From Pseudoalteromonas luteoviolacea DSM 6061 (GTDB lineage Bacteria; Pseudomonadota; Gammaproteobacteria; Enterobacterales; Alteromonadaceae): DNA of 64,000 nt. The position numbers were made by a program, and so were the translations under genes. The first letter of the stretch is position 1. Every line of letters starts with the position of its first letter. Under the pieces are notes generated by a model. That model ran no database searches, was not told the origin of the DNA, and was given only the letters and a program-made list of their open reading frames with translations. This document shows, piece after piece, positions 9,417-18,417 of this stretch. Location: contig NZ_AUYB01000103.1 in assembly GCF_001625655.1 (NCBI RefSeq), positions 1 to 64,000 on the forward strand, in the 5' to 3' direction.

Positions 9417-10775
9417 TTAATTAAACGATCGTCCATTTGGGAATCGCTCGATTGCGTTGTTATTGCGGTTCCTGCGACGACGTTTTTTACGTATTGGTGT
9501 ATCGTCTTCTCCATCTCCTTTGAAAACCAGTCCAAACCACAACAAGGCTGGCCAGTATAAGAAAGATAAAATCTCTAAGTTCTCAAAAAAGCTATAGCAG
9601 ATAAATACAGTCATCAAACACAGTGCGGTTTGGGCTGTCTTCGAGTCTTGTGATTTGACTAAAAAGTAGACCATAGTGATCGCCATTGGTACTGCTAGTG
9701 CAATTGCACCAACAATGCCTTTAACAAACAGTAACCCGTACCAGCTATGGTGTGAACCTATTGGCATGCGTTCAACAATTTTTGGCCCACGTTCTACAAT
9801 ACCATGACCCCAAATAGGCGCTTCAGCTTCCCAGCGTTGCATCGCAATATTAGCAAGTGCTTGTCGAACTCTTGTCGAGCCCGGACGTTGCTGTTTAATG
9901 GCTTCATAAGAGTCCATTATCCAGTTATACACCGGTTCGCCAAGTAATAGTACAGCCGGCACAACAAAACCAAGCATCAATAAAAACCATGGCTCTTTAA
10001 GTTTGTCGCTAAACATCACCATGGGGAATAGCATAATGAAAATAGCGATACCCGCGCGAGACTGAGACAGTAAGAGCATTGCCCAGCAGCCTGCGATAGC
10101 CCATCGACGGATCCGAGCACTTTGTTCTTGCAAACAAAAAACCAAATAGACACACGCCATAAACCCTGCAGCAGGAGCCCAAGGCGTGAAAAACCGCCAG
10201 CGGCCAGCGCCTGTTTCAGGGTTGATACCGTAAAAGCTCACCATAAAAAAGCTCTCCCCCGGTCCACCAATGACTTTCAAAGGAGAAAGAAAGATATCGC
10301 CAGGTAGTCGCCCTAGATAAAAAATGAATGATACAACCGCAAAGATAAGCGTTTGTATAGCGATGATGCACACCGCGCGAATGATGACTTCTTTTCTTAT
10401 TTGGATCATATTGGCGATAAATGGAAAGAGCGCTAACAGTGCCCAGCCCTTCATCCAGCCAATTGAGGACTTTATGGTTTTACCTATTCCAAGAGACCAA
10501 TTAAAGTGGGCGATGATCAATGCCACCAGCATCACTAACATGGCAATTGTCCATAGCCAAACCATCGGGCTTATAGCTGCTTGCTTTTTATCCACTTCAA
10601 AGTACATGCGAGTGATGACCATGGCGAACAACAGCCAACCAATAACAGAGCCTAATACGTACAAAGTGCCAGTTAAAAATGCAGGGTAGGTCAGAACGAG
10701 CCCCGCCCAAACAACGAACTCTTCAGAGCTAATAAATTCTTTTTTTTCGCCCGGTAGCGCTGAGAGTAAAAGCAT
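9417..10775 (-). CDS. O-antigen ligase/polymerase-like (Wzy-type) membrane protein
   Basis: The 452-residue protein is highly hydrophobic with about ten to eleven predicted membrane helices and one large periplasmic loop. The loop contains WGHGIVERGP and GSHHSWYGLLFVKG, matching the Wzy_C/O-antigen ligase pattern (conserved His and a downstream Gly). The C-terminus is a cytoplasmic basic tail (RKKRRRRNRNN). In a Wzx/Wzy pathway this enzyme polymerises lipid-linked repeat units at the periplasmic face. It lies 3 bp after the chain-length gene and is the last gene of the export operon wza-wzz-wzy. Polymerase rather than ligase is inferred from context. Confidence 0.8.
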   Translation of the reverse strand: MLLLSALPGEKKEFISSEEFVVWAGLVLTYPAFLTGTLYVLGSVIGWLLFAMVITRMYFEVDKKQAAISPMVWLWTIAMLVMLVALIIAHFNWSLGIGKTIKSSIGWMKGWALLALFPFIANMIQIRKEVIIRAVCIIAIQTLIFAVVSFIFYLGRLPGDIFLSPLKVIGGPGESFFMVSFYGINPETGAGRWRFFTPWAPAAGFMACVYLVFCLQEQSARIRRWAIAGCWAMLLLSQSRAGIAIFIMLFPMVMFSDKLKEPWFLLMLGFVVPAVLLLGEPVYNWIMDSYEAIKQQRPGSTRVRQALANIAMQRWEAEAPIWGHGIVERGPKIVERMPIGSHHSWYGLLFVKGIVGAIALAVPMAITMVYFLVKSQDSKTAQTALCLMTVFICYSFFENLEILSFLYWPALLWFGLVFKGDGEDDTPIRKKRRRRNRNNNAIERFPNGRSFN

Positions 10776-10778
10776 AGC

Positions 10779-12179
10779 TTACGCCTGAGCCTTAGGCTTT
10801 TCGATTACAAGCGCGACAATTTCTCTGCGCTTGTTTACCATAAGAATGGCTGCTGACGTGAAAATCATTGCAAACAATGCGGCAGCAATTGCTAGGCCTT
10901 TTTTAGGACTGACTGGTTTCATTGCTACAGACGGTGGTGTCATAAGCTGTACGATTGGATATGAGGCAAACACGTCTGCTTTGCCCGCTTCTAGTCGTGC
11001 AGCAGCAGAGGTAAATACTGCTTCAGCTAAGTCAAACTCACGTTGTAATCTTTCTAATTCTGCGGCTTCGCGTGCATAAATTTTAATTTTTTCGTTCAGT
11101 AAAGTTTGCGCTTGGTCTAGTTCAACGAGTTGTGCCTGTTTGCCTTTTTTCAAGGCGTAAGCATTTATTAAGTCAGCGAATAGCTGAGCGCGCTTGGGAT
11201 TATTTTTTAAATCTAGTGAGGTAAAAATATGCGCAGCGTTTGGACCTACTAGGCCTTGAGAACGATTTCTTAATGACTGTTTTGATTGCTCAAAACGCGC
11301 AAACTCTGCTTTTACTTTCGGGTGGCCTTCGCCCCAACGAGAGCGGTATTCACTCAATTGAGATGCGCTTGAGGTGAGCTCCGATAAGTAGCCACGAAAT
11401 TCACCGTCAGATTGAAGCACAAATGCTTGTCCAGCCATTGCAGGTGAAACACCCAAATCCACGCTTAATTGGCTAACATAGTCATCGCTTTGGCCTATTT
11501 CAGCTTGGATCATGACCATTCTTTCTTTAATGGTCGATAGCGTTGCTGTTTCACGTTGTAATTGTTCTTGAGACACAAGAAGCGAACGTTGCTGGAAGTC
11601 GATGATATTGTTACGTGTTGCGTTCAACCTTTCGCGGTACTGATCCAATACAGCTTTGATGCTTTCATCACGGCGTTTTACTTCGTCTGCACGCAAGTGG
11701 TCCAATTGTGCTTGTAGTGCATCATATAGTGCCCAAGCCTTTTTTTGTGCCATTTTTGCCGACTTAGCTGTTGTCTCGACATTCAATATTGAGGTTTGCT
11801 CGGTTAACCTAACTTTTGGGTTGCCAAAATCACGAAAATGAAGATTTAACGACTTCGCTGCATTTTCTATTAAATTGCGGCTCATAAGCATTTCTTTGTA
11901 ATTAACCCGTGGGTTATAACCTTTACCAAATGGCGCACTAGTAGAAGACACGACTTGACCTACTTCATCAATTGATACTTGGCTGTTTGCACCTGTGCCT
12001 GGCAATACGATATCCAAATCACTTTTGAATGTAGGTGCTTTTTGCAAGTATGCGATGACCAATACGATAATGACCAAGTAGCTTACTAGGCATGCCGCTA
12101 AGTAAGGTCTGTGCAAAGCTCTATATATGCTTGCTCTGAAGCGACTATAAGGTGTTGTGACTGTAAGTGCAGTACCCAT
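10779..12179 (-). CDS. Polysaccharide co-polymerase / chain-length determinant (Wzz-like)
   Basis: The 466-residue protein has membrane helices near residues 27-46 and near the C-terminus (~430-450), flanking a large periplasmic domain with long coiled-coil stretches (about 160-230 and 280-390). This is the polysaccharide co-polymerase layout, which sets chain length and couples polymerisation to export. A Pro-rich motif, MKPVSPKKGL, precedes the second helix, as expected. There is no Walker-type tyrosine kinase domain at the C-terminus, and no separate BY-kinase gene is seen in the locus. It is the second gene of the operon, 11 bp after the export lipoprotein gene. Confidence 0.88.
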   Translation of the reverse strand: MGTALTVTTPYSRFRASIYRALHRPYLAACLVSYLVIIVLVIAYLQKAPTFKSDLDIVLPGTGANSQVSIDEVGQVVSSTSAPFGKGYNPRVNYKEMLMSRNLIENAAKSLNLHFRDFGNPKVRLTEQTSILNVETTAKSAKMAQKKAWALYDALQAQLDHLRADEVKRRDESIKAVLDQYRERLNATRNNIIDFQQRSLLVSQEQLQRETATLSTIKERMVMIQAEIGQSDDYVSQLSVDLGVSPAMAGQAFVLQSDGEFRGYLSELTSSASQLSEYRSRWGEGHPKVKAEFARFEQSKQSLRNRSQGLVGPNAAHIFTSLDLKNNPKRAQLFADLINAYALKKGKQAQLVELDQAQTLLNEKIKIYAREAAELERLQREFDLAEAVFTSAAARLEAGKADVFASYPIVQLMTPPSVAMKPVSPKKGLAIAAALFAMIFTSAAILMVNKRREIVALVIEKPKAQA

Positions 12180-12190
12180 GCTACACCTCC

Positions 12191-13462
12191 TTAAAACACT
12201 TTAAATGGTGTTACAATGTCTAAAACAGTGCGAGCTACGTCTCTTAAATTCGTGATATCCGAGTCATAACAGGCGATGGCGTCATTTGGCATAACGTATG
12301 GGTTTATCTGGTCGCGATAAGGCATACGCATAAGCTGCTCAATTGAGCGTTCTATTACTTGTGTTTGTTTCGTGATCGGGTGAGTGCTAACTAGAACAAC
12401 GCGTCTTGGCGCATTGGTGTAGGATTTACCCCCCACGCAGTTAGCTGAAACAGCTGCCTGCAAAAGTCTTGTGCCATAAGGAAGGTTGCTTGAAAAGCGA
12501 CCAATTGCGGCGTTGGAGTTACTTTCTGCTGAGTCAATTAAGTTCGACATAAATACTCTAAACCCTTTTGGCGTGATTTGTGACGGGCGAACCAAGTGTG
12601 GCTGAAAGCAGCCTGTGCTTGGTACTATCACCTGATCGCCAGCGATAAGTGCATAGTCCGTTACCGGTTCGCCAGTTAAGATGCCGGTCAAATCTACTTC
12701 CACTTGCCACCCTGAGCGAATTAAAATAACTTGGTCCAACTTGGCATCAGGACGTATACCCGATGCAGTTCTAACCGCTTCTGAAAGCAGACGTTTTTTA
12801 GTTTGGTCGCCGGAGGCAACAATGCGGTCTTTGTGTATTTGGGAAGGAATGGAAGCGTTAATAGTGACGCGTCCTGGTTCAAAAACGGCTCCAGATACTG
12901 GCACTTCAATTGCTGCTAAATTTAATACTCTGATGTTTACATCTAGTGTACTAGCCTTGAAGATATTTGCTCTGATTAAAGCAAGTTCTATTCGCTCGCT
13001 AAGGTGCTGTGTTGTTAAGCCAGCAGCGAAAATAGGTTCAATAGCTGGCATCTCAAGCAAGCCAGAGCTGTCTAGAATATAGTTTCCGTTGAACCCTTCA
13101 CCAAACTCCATACTTATCTCGATTAAATCACCGGGACTTAGAGGTAAAGAACTGGCATCTTTACCTCCTAGCACAGGGACTGGAGCTTGATTGTTCGGAT
13201 GCGTTTTAATGGCTCTGTCCACACGGTATTGTTTGGTTATTGCAAACTCGTTGGCACCAGAACAGTCAATGCCAGCAGCAAACACTGTACCCGGTTTAGA
13301 CGGCGCGATTACTGTACCTTGTGCATTTGGATGGCCATAAAAACGGTCGTCTTTATCTTCTAACTCTACGGTTCCGTCGATATGTGCACAGCCAGAAATC
13401 GCAGCGATTTGGCATATAAGTGCCAACATGCTTAGCTTTGATTTTAAGTGAGTGACTGTCAT
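12191..13462 (-). CDS. Outer-membrane polysaccharide export lipoprotein (Wza/OPX family)
   Basis: OPX proteins form or gate the outer-membrane channel for capsule or EPS export. The 423-residue protein starts with a lipoprotein signal peptide ending in AISGC (Cys25 lipidated). A Poly_export domain around residues 105-200 contains LSPGDLIEISMEFGEG, followed by SLBB-like segments (VPVSGAVFEPGRVTI; LIAGDQVIVP). It is the first gene of the operon wza-wzz-wzy. A -24/-12 sigma-54 promoter lies at 13501-13516, about 40 bp upstream of the start codon, and repeated TTTTGCAA elements lie further upstream. The family call is firm; the polymer exported is unknown. Confidence 0.9.
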   Translation of the reverse strand: MTVTHLKSKLSMLALICQIAAISGCAHIDGTVELEDKDDRFYGHPNAQGTVIAPSKPGTVFAAGIDCSGANEFAITKQYRVDRAIKTHPNNQAPVPVLGGKDASSLPLSPGDLIEISMEFGEGFNGNYILDSSGLLEMPAIEPIFAAGLTTQHLSERIELALIRANIFKASTLDVNIRVLNLAAIEVPVSGAVFEPGRVTINASIPSQIHKDRIVASGDQTKKRLLSEAVRTASGIRPDAKLDQVILIRSGWQVEVDLTGILTGEPVTDYALIAGDQVIVPSTGCFQPHLVRPSQITPKGFRVFMSNLIDSAESNSNAAIGRFSSNLPYGTRLLQAAVSANCVGGKSYTNAPRRVVLVSTHPITKQTQVIERSIEQLMRMPYRDQINPYVMPNDAIACYDSDITNLRDVARTVLDIVTPFKVF

Positions 13463-13500
13463 GGCTTATTCCTTAATAAGAAGTTTGCTGTATTAAATAA

Positions 13501-13516
13501 AGCATTAATTAGGCCA
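13501..13516 (-). promoter_or_regulatory. Sigma-54 (-24/-12) promoter of the wza-wzz-wzy operon
   Basis: Read on the minus strand the site is TGGCCTAATTAATGCT: GG and GC are separated by exactly 10 bases, with TGGC and TGC elements as in the consensus TGGCAC-N5-TTGCW. The expected start is near 13490, giving a ~28-nt leader to the ATG at 13462. Confidence 0.65.
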
Positions 13517-13575
13517 GTTGTCTAAATCCTTAATAATCAGATGTTTATGTTTTTTCTTTTAGATTTTTGCGGTGT

Positions 13576-13609
13576 ATTTTGCAATTTGCATATCGCTGTG
13601 TTTGCAAAA
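13576..13609. promoter_or_regulatory. Candidate activator (enhancer) element upstream of the wza operon
   Basis: ATTTTGCAA (13576-13584) and TTTGCAAAA (13601-13609) form an inverted pair about 86-120 bp upstream of the predicted sigma-54 start. Related TTTTGCAA/TTCGCATT elements occur at similar distance before the other four sigma-54 EPS promoters. Function is inferred from spacing and recurrence. Confidence 0.45.
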
Positions 13610-13612
13610 CAG

Positions 13613-13636
13613 AAAAACCAGCGAGTGCTGGTTTTT
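13613..13636 (-). terminator. Terminator after the flippase-GT2 operon
   Basis: A perfect 10-bp stem (AAAAACCAGC with GCTGGTTTTT) closes a GAGT loop. It lies just past the stop of the glycosyltransferase gene on the minus strand and ahead of the wza promoter. The symmetrical A/T arms allow termination on either strand. Confidence 0.88.
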
Positions 13637-13658
13637 CATTATTATTAGACATCAGAGC

Positions 13659-14666
13659 TTAATGTGACTTTTGTAGGAACGAAACTCCTCGCATGGCGGC
13701 GTTTTCAATTGCGTTATATAGACTCTCAGGCAGGGTGCACAAATATGTACATGCCAGTGTTGCAAGTGTACGCTTTGGCTCTTCTTTTAAGATACGCCAG
13801 TTTGTTTTTAATGCTTCGTGCATTAGTTTAATTGCCTGTGTGCTATTGCGAGATTGTATCGCGCGGCGGCACAGATAACGAAGTTGGTAGGCTTTTGCCA
13901 ACGAGGCATACTTTTTAAAGAAGGCATCGTGACCGATACGGTTTTGATCTACGGCGTATTGCCAGCTCGTAAACTGTTTGTGTAGATTTGATGATAAACC
14001 AGATGCGTTTACTCGGTAGTAAGTAAGTGGTTGCTCAATGCCTTCGATCATATAATCAGTATCTAATGTGATGCGTAACCATAGTTCAATGTCTTCAGAT
14101 TGACGAAGCTCTTCATCAAAATATTGTACCCAGCCGCGCATACCATCTTGGAATGCCACCGCCTCTAAAACCTCTTTACGGATAACCGGAGCTGAACCGT
14201 TGCCAATGGGGTTACGACAAAATACATCTTTGCTGGTAATACCTTTTAGTTTAGGAAACTGGCCAATACCAATCAGGGCATCATCTTCATCCATGAATAA
14301 TGAAGGGCAGTAACTAATACCAAGCTGTTTATTGGCTTCAAGGTGTGCTACATGCTTTTCTAGTTTTTCTGGGGTCCAGAAATCATCGGCATCAAGCAAA
14401 GCAATATAGTCACCTTGTGCAGCTCTAATTCCGGTGTTTCTCGCTCCGGCGAGGCCTCTATTGAGTTGCGAGATAACTTTGATTCGTGCATCGTCAAATT
14501 GGGCTACTTTTGCTAATGTGTCATCGCTGCATCCGTCATCTACACAAATCAATTCAAAATCTTGATAAGTTTGATTGAGCACTGAGTTAATGCTCAGCTC
14601 GATGTATTTACCAACATTATACATTGGGATAACGACGCTCACGGTTGGGTGAATTAAGCTGTTCAT
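13659..14666 (-). CDS. Family 2 glycosyltransferase (EPS repeat-unit assembly)
   Basis: The 335-residue protein has an N-terminal GT-A domain: TVSVVIPMYNVGKYIELSINSV-like opening (about residues 8-29), CVDDGCSDDT, and the metal-binding DADDFW motif. It would add one sugar to the lipid-linked repeat unit on the cytoplasmic face. No membrane helix is apparent. It lies 10 bp after the flippase gene and is the last gene of that operon, followed by a clear terminator. Donor and acceptor cannot be read from the sequence. Confidence 0.88.
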   Translation of the reverse strand: MNSLIHPTVSVVIPMYNVGKYIELSINSVLNQTYQDFELICVDDGCSDDTLAKVAQFDDARIKVISQLNRGLAGARNTGIRAAQGDYIALLDADDFWTPEKLEKHVAHLEANKQLGISYCPSLFMDEDDALIGIGQFPKLKGITSKDVFCRNPIGNGSAPVIRKEVLEAVAFQDGMRGWVQYFDEELRQSEDIELWLRITLDTDYMIEGIEQPLTYYRVNASGLSSNLHKQFTSWQYAVDQNRIGHDAFFKKYASLAKAYQLRYLCRRAIQSRNSTQAIKLMHEALKTNWRILKEEPKRTLATLACTYLCTLPESLYNAIENAAMRGVSFLQKSH

Positions 14667-14676
14667 AATCGGCTCC

Positions 14677-15915
14677 TTATGCGGGCTTGATAGTTTTAAA
14701 ATTTATAAACATGTTTACGGCTGGAAATACTAGCCATAAAACACTGGATAACAGTAAGACAAGTGCAAACGACTCAGGTGATTGCGGAGCCATTGCAAAT
14801 ACACCAGCAAGCGATACCAATAGGCAATACGCGCATTGCTGCGTCTCTATACGAAATTGGCCTTTACTACGTAACACGGCACTGTAGGCATCAGTCCAAA
14901 CCGTAGTAATTGCAACCAAACACAGTAGGCTGGTAGTTAGAAAACTAGCTTGCCACTCTGAAGAAAATAAGAACGGCACGTAAATTGGCACTAAGGCAGA
15001 TTGGCAGATGAATAAAACCGAAACTAGGCCTGTTACGATGGTAATTTTTTTCGCTAAACTGTTGTGTGAATTTACTTTTTGTTGCTGGCAAATATATGGG
15101 TATAAGGCTGTGATATAAGCTTGGCTGATGGACATAGCTAGCCCGATCCCTGCACTTTTAGCAAAGCTGTACAAGCCAAACAGTTCTGGAGTCATCAGTC
15201 TTGCTGCAATGAATACGTCCATGTTCATTCTCAGTGAGCGTAGAGCTTCTGCTGTGGCTAGTTGAGTTGATGTCAAAAGTAAGCGAACAAATACAAGACG
15301 TTCAAACCCGATACGGTGTGGCTGAGTTTCAACCATCATAAAAGCCCCAAGCCAAATGATTGCGAATGCCCACTTAGCGTATACGATAGCCATGAGGCCT
15401 GCGTCCAGATATAGACCCAAAGCGATAGCGAAGTTTTCAATAATAATGCATGCGCTGCTGATGATACTGAACAGTGCCATTCGATTGTCCCGCTGGACAA
15501 GGAAGGCTTTGGTGCTCACGATCGGAAATACTAAATAAGTCAGCGCCATGAGTGCGACGAGCTCAAAAATGTCGTGGTCGGGGAAAAGCCAATGTGTGCT
15601 GTACGCTGCAGCAATTTGCACAACGAAAAGACCAATACATATTGTCCATTGCACACACAAGCCATTGGCAAGTAGCTGAGGGAGTTCTTGGTCATTTGCT
15701 CTTATTATCTGTGCCCCTGCACCAGAGCGAAGTAACAGACGAAGAACTTCATGAATACTCAACGCCAACATAGCTGCACCATATTCCACTGGAAGCAGGA
15801 ATGCAGCCATGGCCATGATGCTTGCAAGTCGTGATGCTTTGGCAATAACTTCAGCACCCACTAGCCAAGAAGTGTTCCTGATGAGGTGTGTGATGGAGTA
15901 TTTGCTTGCCTGCAT
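14677..15915 (-). CDS. Polysaccharide flippase (Wzx-like, MOP superfamily)
   Basis: The 412-residue protein has about 12 predicted membrane helices and no large soluble domain. The N-terminal segment (LVGAEVIAKASRLASIMAMA) and the central FGLYSFAKSAGIGLAMSISQ resemble Wzx/RfbX-type flippases, which move undecaprenyl-linked repeat units across the inner membrane. It is the first gene of a two-gene operon with a family-2 glycosyltransferase. A candidate sigma-54 promoter lies 35-50 bp upstream. Confidence 0.88.
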   Translation of the reverse strand: MQASKYSITHLIRNTSWLVGAEVIAKASRLASIMAMAAFLLPVEYGAAMLALSIHEVLRLLLRSGAGAQIIRANDQELPQLLANGLCVQWTICIGLFVVQIAAAYSTHWLFPDHDIFELVALMALTYLVFPIVSTKAFLVQRDNRMALFSIISSACIIIENFAIALGLYLDAGLMAIVYAKWAFAIIWLGAFMMVETQPHRIGFERLVFVRLLLTSTQLATAEALRSLRMNMDVFIAARLMTPELFGLYSFAKSAGIGLAMSISQAYITALYPYICQQQKVNSHNSLAKKITIVTGLVSVLFICQSALVPIYVPFLFSSEWQASFLTTSLLCLVAITTVWTDAYSAVLRSKGQFRIETQQCAYCLLVSLAGVFAMAPQSPESFALVLLLSSVLWLVFPAVNMFINFKTIKPA

Positions 15916-15949
15916 GGTGTTCGCCTCTGATTAGTTAGTAACTTTACTA

Positions 15950-15965
15950 ATCAATAATCAGGCCA
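15950..15965 (-). promoter_or_regulatory. Candidate sigma-54 promoter of the wzx-GT2 operon
   Basis: On the minus strand the site reads TGGCCTGATTATTGAT. It fits TGGC-N8-TTG with correct spacing, but the last C of the -12 GC is A, so it is a weaker match. The TGGCCT -24 element is identical to the one before wza. The predicted leader is ~24 nt. Confidence 0.5.
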
Positions 15966-16036
15966 AAACAATAAATTATTTAAACTTTTGTTTTTTATTG
16001 TTTTTTATAAATCCTTATTTTCTAATTTGGAGTTGA

Positions 16037-16075
16037 TTGCAAAATGCGAAGCAAAGGGTTAGCAATTTGCAAAGG
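16037..16075. promoter_or_regulatory. Candidate activator element upstream of the wzx operon
   Basis: TTGCAAAATGCGAA (16037-16050, reverse complement TTCGCATTTTGCAA) is followed by AGCAATTTGCAAAGG (16061-16075). The pair lies ~100-135 bp upstream of the predicted start. The TTCGCATTTT core recurs before the pyruvyl transferase gene and, with one change, before lruC. Confidence 0.5.
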
Positions 16076-16084
16076 CTAATTTGC

Positions 16085-17539
16085 TTAAGATGGTTCCCAT
16101 TTTTGTATTTTTCGGTACAAAGTTGACGGGCTAACCTCCAGTAAACCGGCCGCTTTGACTACATTGTCGTCACATACTTGCAGAGCTTGTTCAATTGCGA
16201 AACGTTCTACTTCAGATAGAGGAATGATATTCATACCTGTACTTTGATCTACTGATTCCGTATTGGAGACGATTGCGCGTTGAACCGCAGGAGTCGATTG
16301 TTGTTTCTCTTTAGGTATAAACAGTGACTCGTCCGGCTTGAGATGCAATTGTTGCATTAGTGTCTCTTCGCTCACCATCGGCCCATCAGACATGACAACG
16401 GCACTGTGAATTAAGTTTTCAAGCTGCCTAACATTACCAGGCCATCCATAGTTTAATATCAGTTGTTCGGCACGTTTAGAAAAGCCAACAAACAGTTTAT
16501 TTTCGAGTTCGCTATATTTATTAAGATAGAACAATGCGATTTGCAATGGATCTTGGTCGCGTTCGCAAAGCGCAGGCATATCAATGGCAATGACATTGAG
16601 GCGATAAAACAAGTCTTCTCTAAGTAACTGCTGTTCAATTGCTTCTAGAGGGTTACGGTTGGTTGCACAGACAAAGCGTACATCGACACGCTCAGTTTTA
16701 CCGCTACCGACTCGTTGAAATGTACCTGTTTGAATAAAGCGTAATATCTTGGCTTGCAATGCCATATCCATTTCACCTATCTCATCTAAGAATAGGGTGC
16801 CGCCATCTGCCAGGCTTGCAGCGCCATCTCTATTGTTGGTGGCGCCGGAAAACGCGCCTTTTACATGGCCAAATATTTCTGACTCCATAAGCTCAGAAGG
16901 AATGGCAGCGCAGTTGATGCAGATAAGCTCTTGGTCACGTCGTGGACTGAGATTATGGATTGCTTCTGCTGCTAGCTCTTTACCTGTACCACTAGGCCCT
17001 GTAATAAAAACATTGGCGCGACTAGGCGCCGCTTTGTCGATGGCTTTATAGACGACTTGCATGGCCAGTGAGCTACCAATAAAACGCTGAAATTGAGAAC
17101 GATGCTCGCGTTTATATCTCTTAAGACTTGCTCGCAACATATTTCGCTCTGCGATAAGCATTTTAGTTTGTAGCGCCTGCTCAATGGTAATGCGTAAGTT
17201 GTCATTTTCCCACGGTTTCTGTAGATATCCCCAGACTTTACCTTGATTAATAGCGTCGATAAGCGCAGCTTGCTCTGTAAATGCAGTTAGCATGATGCGA
17301 ATAGTATCCGGGTAGTCTTCAGCGATTATCGCAAGCAACTCGTTCCCCGTCATACCCGGCATGTTTTTATCTGTGACAACCACATCAATGGGTTCGTGCG
17401 CCAACACATCTAAAGCATCATGGCCACTCTGCGCAGTATGAATCGTATATTGGTCGGAGCGCAGCGCACGACTCAAAGAGCGTAATATATGTGGTTCATC
17501 ATCTACAAGTAGGATGTGTAATCCCGTTATCTTTTCCAT
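16085..17539 (-). CDS. Sigma-54-dependent response regulator (orphan, EPS-associated)
   Basis: The 484-residue protein has three domains. The receiver domain (about 8-120) has acidic pair Asp13/Asp14, phosphoacceptor Asp57 in VVVTDKNMPG, Thr85 and Lys108. The AAA+ domain (~150-390) has Walker A GPSGTGKE at 181-188, GAFSGA at 228-233 (a conservative GAFTGA variant; this loop contacts sigma-54) and Walker B GGTLFLDEIG. A Fis-type helix-turn-helix (~440-482) ends in VSPSTLYRKIQKW. It sits between EPS operons but has its own transcription unit with no kinase gene beside it. Five sigma-54 promoters in the surrounding locus make it the likely activator of EPS synthesis, similar in role to SypG of Vibrio fischeri; this is inference. 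Confidence 0.93.
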   Translation of the reverse strand: MEKITGLHILLVDDEPHILRSLSRALRSDQYTIHTAQSGHDALDVLAHEPIDVVVTDKNMPGMTGNELLAIIAEDYPDTIRIMLTAFTEQAALIDAINQGKVWGYLQKPWENDNLRITIEQALQTKMLIAERNMLRASLKRYKREHRSQFQRFIGSSLAMQVVYKAIDKAAPSRANVFITGPSGTGKELAAEAIHNLSPRRDQELICINCAAIPSELMESEIFGHVKGAFSGATNNRDGAASLADGGTLFLDEIGEMDMALQAKILRFIQTGTFQRVGSGKTERVDVRFVCATNRNPLEAIEQQLLREDLFYRLNVIAIDMPALCERDQDPLQIALFYLNKYSELENKLFVGFSKRAEQLILNYGWPGNVRQLENLIHSAVVMSDGPMVSEETLMQQLHLKPDESLFIPKEKQQSTPAVQRAIVSNTESVDQSTGMNIIPLSEVERFAIEQALQVCDDNVVKAAGLLEVSPSTLYRKIQKWEPS

Positions 17540-17760
17540 GGTCGCGCTCCTTTTTTCATTTTAGTTCTCTATTAAGATATAGCAGTCTAACTGTAAGAGT
17601 TCCAAGGACTTTTACTAAAATGCAAAAGACTTGTTTATAAACTTAAAAAATGAGAAATGATCCGCCAAAAGGATAGCTAAAGTTGTCACCGATGCGAAGA
17701 AGTTATAAGTGAATTTCTCTAATAAGTGTGCAGTCGCATGATTGGTTGGTGATATACAGT

Positions 17761-17786
17761 GGCGCGCATCATGGTCGATACGCGCC
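17761..17786 (-). terminator. Inverted repeat after the lruC-lipoprotein operon (possible terminator)
   Basis: GGCGCG (17761-17766) pairs with CGCGCC (17781-17786), and an inner ATC/GAT pairing extends the stem past a mismatch. It lies just beyond the lipoprotein stop codon on the minus strand. No T-run follows, so intrinsic termination is uncertain. Confidence 0.4.
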
Positions 17787-17796
17787 CTTGAAGTGT

Positions 17797-18402
17797 TTAA
17801 TTAAATGTATGTGTAATTGCTTCATCGGAATCGAGCTTGAACAAGACTTGGTTTGTTTCGAGCATGCCATCCACTCTGATCAACATTGTCTGTGCGGTTT
17901 GAGGCACCGTTAATGTATGTTGTAATTGGCCTGCTGCATTAAACCTCAAAGTTGCAATTAATTGCTTCTGGCCCATTACTTCGTCTTCAACTGAAGGAAC
18001 ATCCACACTAAACGAGTAAATCTTAATTGCTCTGCCAGCAAGGGACTCTCCAAAAACATCTTGGCCATTCAGTTCTAGCGATACATCATCGCTAGTACGA
18101 AATTTAAAGTCTGGTTCAACATACAATTCAGTTGATGCTGTTGCTGCGCTTTGCAAGAGCTCTTCTTGTGGTTCATAGCTCAGTGGTGGCATTGCACCTT
18201 CAGAACTTGATTCACTGGTGCTTGAGGTCTCACCTGATGTTTGAGTTTGACTTGTTGTACTCGTAGTTTGTGTTTGCTGTGTGTTTGCTTGGCTTGTATT
18301 ACTTGGTGATGATGAGTCACCACCACCTCCGCCGCATCCGGTAATGACGCCAGCGAATAAGGCCATACTGATAGCTGATTTTAAGTTTTGCAGTGTATTC
18401 AT
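17797..18402 (-). CDS. Putative lipoprotein paired with the LruC-domain protein
   Basis: The 201-residue protein begins with a lipoprotein signal peptide ending VITGC (Cys23), followed by a Gly run. A Ser/Thr/Gln-rich linker of about 45 residues resembles those of surface-exposed lipoproteins. The remaining ~125 residues look like a small beta-rich domain (KFRTSDDVSLELNGQ; IKIYSFSVDV; LIRVDGMLET). I do not recognise a named family. It starts 15 bp after the LruC-domain gene and is almost certainly co-transcribed with it, suggesting a surface anchor or partner. No enzyme motif is visible. Confidence 0.75.
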   Translation of the reverse strand: MNTLQNLKSAISMALFAGVITGCGGGGGDSSSPSNTSQANTQQTQTTSTTSQTQTSGETSSTSESSSEGAMPPLSYEPQEELLQSAATASTELYVEPDFKFRTSDDVSLELNGQDVFGESLAGRAIKIYSFSVDVPSVEDEVMGQKQLIATLRFNAAGQLQHTLTVPQTAQTMLIRVDGMLETNQVLFKLDSDEAITHTFN

Positions 18403-18417
18403 GATGGTCTCCTAACA

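Noticed and set aside
17540..17796. Sigma-54 promoter for the response regulator gene itself
   Set aside because: No GG-N10-GC arrangement in the correct orientation was found upstream of 17539.
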